Shown in pieces: positions 59,922 through 64,000 of a stretch of 64,000 bases of DNA; position 1 is the stretch's first letter, and every line of letters starts with the position of its first letter. The notes beneath the pieces are model-generated. The model did not search any database. It was not told the DNA's origin and worked only from the letters and a program-made list of their open reading frames with translations. Origin of the DNA: JAKACA01 sp050744865 (GTDB lineage Bacteria; Actinomycetota; Acidimicrobiia; Acidimicrobiales; Bog-793); the NCBI GenBank assembly GCA_050744865.1, contig JBOGHW010000001.1:29848-93847 (forward strand), in the 5' to 3' direction. A program made the position numbers and the translations under genes.

Positions 59922-60839
59922 GTGCCGACACACGGCACCGCGGCCAGTTTGAGCGGAGAGCAGCTGGGAGAGGCACAGCCGTGGGCAAGACCCCCCGCCA
60001 CCGAGGTCGCCCTTGGCCCGCACACGTTCGACATCCGCCATCGAGCCCTCGTCATGGCCATTTGCAACCGCACGCCTGACTCGTTCTTCGATGCCGGCGG
60101 CTATTTCCCTTTCGACGCCTTCTTGAGGCACGTCGACGCCGTCGCCGCCCAAGGCGCCGATCTCGTTGACATCGGAGGGGTCAAGGCCGGCCCCGGCGAC
60201 GAGGTCGGCGAAGCCGAGGAGATGGACCGCGTCGTGCCGGCGATCGAGGCAGTGGTCGCCCGCCTGAGCCTGCCTGTGTCAGTCGACACCTGGCGGGCGT
60301 CGGTGGCCGAAGAGTCCTTCCGGGCCGGCGCTGTCGTGGGCAACGACATCAGCGGCTTCGGCGATCCGGACTATCTGGCCGTCGCCGCCGAGGCCGGCGC
60401 CACCGTCGTGGCAACCCACATCAGGCTGCAGCCGCGCGTCCCCGACCCTGAGCCCGTCTACGCGGATCTTGTCGGGGAGGTGACGCAGTACTTGTTGGGG
60501 AGGAGCGAGATGGCGCTGGCGGCAGGCATTCCTGCACAGCGGGTGATCGTCGACGCCGGCCTCGACCTCGGAAAGACGCCGGCGCAGTCGCTCGAGCTGC
60601 TGCGGCGCTCGTCGGACCTCGCCGGCCTGGGGTTCCCCGTCTTGTTGTCGGCCTCCAACAAGACGTTCCTCGGCGCCCTGCTGGACCGGGGTGTGACGGA
60701 CCGCAGGGAGGCTTCGCTGGCCGCGGCGGCCCTCGGCATCACAAAGGGGTGCCGGCTGCTCAGAGTCCACGACGTGGCAGGTACCGTCCGGGTCCGCAAC
60801 GTCATTCAGGCCGTGCTCAGTTCGGATTCGCTTCAGTGA
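59922..60839 (+). CDS. Dihydropteroate synthase homologue, FolP2-like
   Basis: This 305-residue TIM-barrel protein is related to dihydropteroate synthase. MAICNRTPDSFFDAGGYF, GGVKAGPG, SVDTWRA and LRVHDVAG match mycobacterial FolP2 rather than FolP1. The canonical second loop GGESTRPGA is GGVKAGPGD, and the SRK motif is SNK. Pterin-contacting residues (Asn in NRTPDSF, Asp in SVDTW, Asn in GNDISG, Lys in SNK, Arg and His in RVH) are kept. FolP2 of mycobacteria is reported to lack synthase activity, so the role here is unsure. The stop overlaps holA (GTGA). Confidence 0.8.
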   Translation: MPTHGTAASLSGEQLGEAQPWARPPATEVALGPHTFDIRHRALVMAICNRTPDSFFDAGGYFPFDAFLRHVDAVAAQGADLVDIGGVKAGPGDEVGEAEEMDRVVPAIEAVVARLSLPVSVDTWRASVAEESFRAGAVVGNDISGFGDPDYLAVAAEAGATVVATHIRLQPRVPDPEPVYADLVGEVTQYLLGRSEMALAAGIPAQRVIVDAGLDLGKTPAQSLELLRRSSDLAGLGFPVLLSASNKTFLGALLDRGVTDRREASLAAAALGITKGCRLLRVHDVAGTVRVRNVIQAVLSSDSLQ

Positions 60840-61837
60840 CCGCCAGCGCTTACCTGATTAACGGTGACGATGCCACCCTCGTCTCCGAGGCTCTCTCAAA
60901 GCTGCTCGACTCGCTTTGCGGCGACAGTGCCGTGCCTGTGGAAGAGCACACAGCCGACAGCGATGAAGGCGACATCGCGGCGGTGCTGGATGCTCTGGTG
61001 ACGCCGCCGTTTCTCGCCGACAGGCGCATAGTTGTGCTGCGGGGTGCCAACAGGCTCGACGCCGGCCAGGCTTCCCAGCTGGCCGAGCGCGTCAAGGATC
61101 CCATAGACGGCAACGTGTTGGTGCTGGTGGTGAGCACCAGCGGCGACAGACCGACTCGCGCCGTCCCCACCGCCCTGTCCAAGGCCGTCAAGGCCGTCGG
61201 CGAGGTCATCGCCACATCGCCGGGGCAGGGGCGCCAACGCTCCGACTGGTTCATGCAACGAATCCGGCACAGCGACGTGCGCCTCGACGCAGCGGCCACG
61301 CGGGCACTCCTAGAGCACCTCGGCGAGGACGTAGCCCGTCTCGGATCCGTCCTCCAGATGCTGGAAGCTGCTTACGGCGACGCCGGCAAAGTGGGTATCG
61401 AGGAACTTGTGCCGTTCCTCGGCGACACGGGCGGCGTGCCTCCCTGGGACCTGACCGACGCTCTCGACAAGGGTGACGGCGACCGGGCTATCGCCGCCCT
61501 GCACCGCATGATGGAGGCCGGCGACCGGCATCCGCTCGCCGTCCTGTCGACTCTGCACAGGCACTACGGGGGCATGCTCCGCCTCGACGGAGCCGATATC
61601 CGCAACCCCGACGAGGCAGCTTCGATCCTCAAGATGTCGCCCTACCCGGCCAAGAAGATCCTCGAGCAGGGAAGGAGACTCGGCCACGAGCGGGTCGTGC
61701 GAGCGATCGAGGTGATCGCCGACGCCGACGCCAACCTCCGGGGCCTTATGGCTTGGCCGAGTGCTCTCGTCATGGAAGTGCTCGTCGCCCGGCTGGCGCA
61801 GCTGGCCCGCTCCACGGCTGCGCCGGCACGGTCGTGA
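60836..61837 (+). CDS. holA: DNA polymerase III delta subunit
   Basis: HolA is the clamp-loader subunit that opens the beta sliding clamp. The 333-residue protein has an N-terminal AAA+-like domain without Walker motifs (TASAYLINGDDATLVSEALSKLL; LADRRIVVLRGANRL) and a helical C-terminal collar domain with HPLAVLSTLHRHYGGMLR and SPYPAKKILEQGRRL, all family features. GTG60836 overlaps the FolP2-like stop, and the TGA overlaps the next GTG, so three genes are coupled. Confidence 0.9.
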   Translation: MTASAYLINGDDATLVSEALSKLLDSLCGDSAVPVEEHTADSDEGDIAAVLDALVTPPFLADRRIVVLRGANRLDAGQASQLAERVKDPIDGNVLVLVVSTSGDRPTRAVPTALSKAVKAVGEVIATSPGQGRQRSDWFMQRIRHSDVRLDAAATRALLEHLGEDVARLGSVLQMLEAAYGDAGKVGIEELVPFLGDTGGVPPWDLTDALDKGDGDRAIAALHRMMEAGDRHPLAVLSTLHRHYGGMLRLDGADIRNPDEAASILKMSPYPAKKILEQGRRLGHERVVRAIEVIADADANLRGLMAWPSALVMEVLVARLAQLARSTAAPARS

Positions 61838-62667
61838 GCTCCGGGCAGCAGGACACGTCAAATCTGCTCACTCTCGCCAGGCGAGCAGCACTCGCAGGCG
61901 GGGCGCTGCTCCTCGACCATTGGACATCGATGGGACCGGTCGAGTCGGTCATCGACAGCGTCAGCACGAAGTCGACGCGCACAGACCTCGTTACGGCCGC
62001 CGACCGCGCCAGCGAGGCCTTGATCGTCGGCATGCTCCAAGCCGAGAGGCCCGACGACGGCCTGCTCGGCGAAGAAGGCGCCAGTCGGGCAGGTACGAGC
62101 GGGCTCACCTGGGTCGTCGACCCGCTCGACGGCACGGTGAATTTCGTGTACGGCTTGCCCTTGTTCGCGGTGTCCGTCGCCTGCCGCGACGAGTCAGGCG
62201 CGCTAGTCGGTGTCGTTCATGACCCGGTGCGCGGTGAGACTTTCACAGCCAGCGCCGGCGGAGGCGCTGCTTGTAACGACACGGCCTTGCATCTTGGGCC
62301 AGGGCCGGTGCTGGCCGAGGCTCTCGTAGGTACGGGCTTCGGGTATGCCAGCCGGAGGCGGCAGGAGCAGGCTCGCTTGCTCGGCACCGTCCTGCCGGCA
62401 GTTCGCGACATTCGGCGCGGTGGCTCGGCGGCATTGGACTTGTGCTGGGTCGCCGCAGGTCGCCTGGATGCGGTCTTCGAAGCCGGGCTGCAAGAGTGGG
62501 ACCTGGCAGCCGGCGCACTGGTCGTGGAGGAAGCAGGTGGCGAGCTGGCCACCATCGGGGGCTTGATCGACAGTGAGCCATGGGTTCAGACTCTCTTCGC
62601 CGCTGCACCAGGACTCGGCGAACCGCTGCAGGACCTAGTGGCACAGGCAGCCGCCAATGCGCTTTGA
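61834..62667 (+). CDS. Inositol monophosphatase family protein
   Basis: This 277-residue metal-dependent phosphatase has Glu80 in LLGEEGAS, Asp96 and Asp99 in WVVDPLDGTVNF (two-metal site) and the second motif QEWDLAAGALVVEEAGG. Possible substrates are inositol-1-P (a mycothiol and phosphatidylinositol precursor), histidinol-P or PAP; sequence alone does not decide. GTG61834 overlaps the holA stop by 4 bp. The GNAT gene begins inside its last 11 bp. Confidence 0.88.
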   Translation: MSSGQQDTSNLLTLARRAALAGGALLLDHWTSMGPVESVIDSVSTKSTRTDLVTAADRASEALIVGMLQAERPDDGLLGEEGASRAGTSGLTWVVDPLDGTVNFVYGLPLFAVSVACRDESGALVGVVHDPVRGETFTASAGGGAACNDTALHLGPGPVLAEALVGTGFGYASRRRQEQARLLGTVLPAVRDIRRGGSAALDLCWVAAGRLDAVFEAGLQEWDLAAGALVVEEAGGELATIGGLIDSEPWVQTLFAAAPGLGEPLQDLVAQAAANAL

Positions 62668-63178
62668 CGTGCGACCGCGCGCCACCGCGGATCTCGATGA
62701 CTGCGCGTTGGCCTTGCGCGAGGTCTACGAGGCCGACCGCTATCCACGCACCTTCCCCGATGACCCCGTGCAGTGGTTGCAGCATCCGCGCCAGCGTCAG
62801 GCGTGGGTTGCAGTCACCGATACCGGCTCCCTGGCGGGCCACGTGGCTCTCAACGTCGCCGAGGGAGACCCTGCGATCTCGGTCTCGACGGCCTGGACCG
62901 GCCTTGGTCCCGAGCACCTCGCCGTCGTGTCGCGTCTGTTCGTGGTGCCAGCTTGCCGCCGCGCCGGCGTCGCCCGGGCCCTTGTCGACACCGCCGTCCG
63001 CGCCGCCCACGAAGCAGGGCAGCGCCCTGTCCTCGACGTCCTGCAGGCCGACACCGAAGCCATCTCCACCTACGAGACGCTGGGGTGGGAGCGGGCGGGC
63101 TCGATCGTGTTCAAATCGGCCCGCACCGGCGAGTCGATGCCCGGCTTCGTGTACGCCGGGCCGGTCCCCGAGCTGTGA
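62657..63178 (+). CDS. GNAT family N-acetyltransferase
   Basis: This 173-residue acetyltransferase of the GNAT fold has the acetyl-CoA-binding motif A as VVSRLFVVPACRRAGVARALVDTAV (R/QxxGxG/A type), with TYETLGWERAGSIVF as the C-terminal motif B region. The acceptor is unknown. ATG62657 is within the end of the phosphatase gene, so it is translated with it. After its stop, 63179-63340 shows no gene. Confidence 0.88.
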   Translation: MRFDVRPRATADLDDCALALREVYEADRYPRTFPDDPVQWLQHPRQRQAWVAVTDTGSLAGHVALNVAEGDPAISVSTAWTGLGPEHLAVVSRLFVVPACRRAGVARALVDTAVRAAHEAGQRPVLDVLQADTEAISTYETLGWERAGSIVFKSARTGESMPGFVYAGPVPEL

Positions 63179-63340
63179 AGCCAGGCGACGCCTGACTCGG
63201 GTACGCGACGCACATCCGACTTCACACCTGCGCTCCGGGTCACCCGTCCGCCGCGCAGGAGCCGGGGCCGGATAGCTCGATAGCTGACTCGCTGGAGAGC
63301 AGTCGGTACGCCTTCTCCGTGCGGTGCCAGACTGCTTCGC

Positions 63341-64000
63341 ATGGCTAACTCGACATCGCAAAGCCACCCGCCGATGCGCAGGCACCGCCTGGCTCGGGTG
63401 GCAGCAGGCCCCTGATCCTGTGCTCTCTCGGTTTCTGGATCGCCTCAGTTCCTCCGGGTGCGGCGGCGCAGACGGCCGTCGGTGTCGGGAGCGGTCCCTA
63501 CGCGGTCGGGGTAGACCCGGCCACCGACACGGTGTACGTCGCCAACTCTGACAGCGGTACCGTCTCTGTCATCGACGGGGCCAGCAACACCGTCAGGGCC
63601 ACTGTCACGATCGGGAGCGGTCCCGAAGGGGTCGCGGTGGACCCGGCGACTGACACCGTGTACGTCGCCAACTCTGGCAGCGACACCGTCTCTGTCATCG
63701 ACGGGGCCAGCAACACCGTCACGGCCACTGTCGGGGTCGGAAGCGGTCCGGACGGGGTCGGCGTGGACCCGGGCACCGACACCGTGTACGTCGCCAACTC
63801 TGGCAGCGGCACTGTCTCTGTCATCGACGGGGCCAGCGACACCGTCACGAACACTGTCACCGTCGGGAGCGATCCGGATGGGGTCGGGGTCGACGTGGCG
63901 ACCGACACCGTCTACGTAGCCAACTATGGGAGCGGCACCGTCTCTGTCATCGACGGGGCCAGCGACACCGTGACCGCCACTGTCACGGTCGGGAGCGAGC
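63341..64000 (+). CDS. Secreted YVTN beta-propeller protein, frame broken near the N-terminus, cut by window edge
   Basis: The 3' part encodes tandem 42-residue YVTN-type blades (VDPATDTVYVANSGSGTVSV), which form cell-surface or exported beta-propellers. The blade frame has no start codon after its TAA at 63346-63348. ATG63341 or ATG63374 in another frame gives MRRHRLARVAAGP and then TGA. If one C is added to the CCCC run at 63409-63412, this continues as LILCSLGFWIASVPPGAAAQ, a normal signal peptide leading into the blades. The break may be real, a slippage site or a sequencing error. The C-terminus is outside the window. Confidence 0.75.
63478..64000 (+). repeat. 126-bp tandem repeats encoding propeller blades
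   Basis: The GCCAAC core of each unit recurs at 63541, 63667, 63793 and 63919, exactly 126 bp apart, and neighbouring units are highly similar at DNA level. The array continues past the window. Confidence 0.9.

Overview
The window is very GC-rich, almost gapless bacterial chromosome. It suggests a member of the Actinomycetota, most likely a deep lineage such as Acidimicrobiia. The evidence is a DUF3040 protein, the actinobacterial DapD type, perfect CGAAC-N4-GTTCG LexA boxes, cofD/cofE for coenzyme F420, many GTG and TTG starts, and stop/start overlaps of 1-14 bp almost everywhere. The assignment to class is inference. No rRNA, tRNA, IS element, CRISPR array or phage gene was seen.

Left part (1-24.1 kb, nearly all minus strand). 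A division and cell-wall cluster reads mraZ-rsmH-ftsL-ftsI-murE, with murE cut by the window edge. Upstream of it lie a lipoate-ligase-like gene, an HNH nuclease, a small conserved gene, a ROK kinase and a DUF3040 membrane protein. Then comes an SOS block: lexA on plus, divergent from a minus-strand run LysM protein-nrdR-PIG-L deacetylase-dinB, with four LexA-box-like sites between. Next are dapE-dapD-dapC, hflX, dapF, miaA and hpf, followed by ahcY, a SIS-domain isomerase, a Trm112-like protein and a phosphomannomutase, then a CPBP protease-like gene.

Middle part (24.1-44 kb). ftsH (plus) is followed by a minus-strand DUF5719 protein and a 1038-residue membrane glycosyltransferase. A small plus-strand helical protein has its own promoter. 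A GH1 remnant follows, then a glycan operon read from 40.1 kb down to 31.9 kb: GDP-mannose pyrophosphorylase, GalE-like epimerase, cofD, cofE, three GT4 glycosyltransferases and an Rmd-like reductase, mostly joined by short overlaps. Above it are a Thr/Ser-rich anchored protein, a WbbL-like transferase, rfbD and rfbB. Phosphomannomutase, the SIS isomerase and the pyrophosphorylase together would supply GDP-mannose for this set.

Right part (44-64 kb). birA diverges from a biotin carboxylase/BCCP subunit that overlaps an M20 amidohydrolase. A Nudix hydrolase and a methylmalonyl-CoA mutase large subunit follow on minus. An AbiEi/DUF559 gene is bracketed by inverted copies of a 44-bp palindromic element. 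Then come a rhodanese-ThiF protein, a nitroreductase, an unknown regulator-like gene, metH, a DinB-MOSC fusion, a thioredoxin-TPR protein, a FolP2-like protein, holA, an inositol monophosphatase-like gene and a GNAT gene. The window ends in a secreted YVTN beta-propeller made of 126-bp tandem repeats, whose signal-peptide region appears frameshifted.

The block order (lexA/LysM/nrdR, hflX/dapF/miaA; ahcY/manB, cofD/cofE, wbbL/rfbD, birA/accA) recalls neighbourhoods known from mycobacteria. The points most worth a second look are the bracketed DUF559 gene, the dinB-containing SOS operon, the F420 genes inside a glycan operon, the RfbB active-site change and the two apparent single-base frame breaks.
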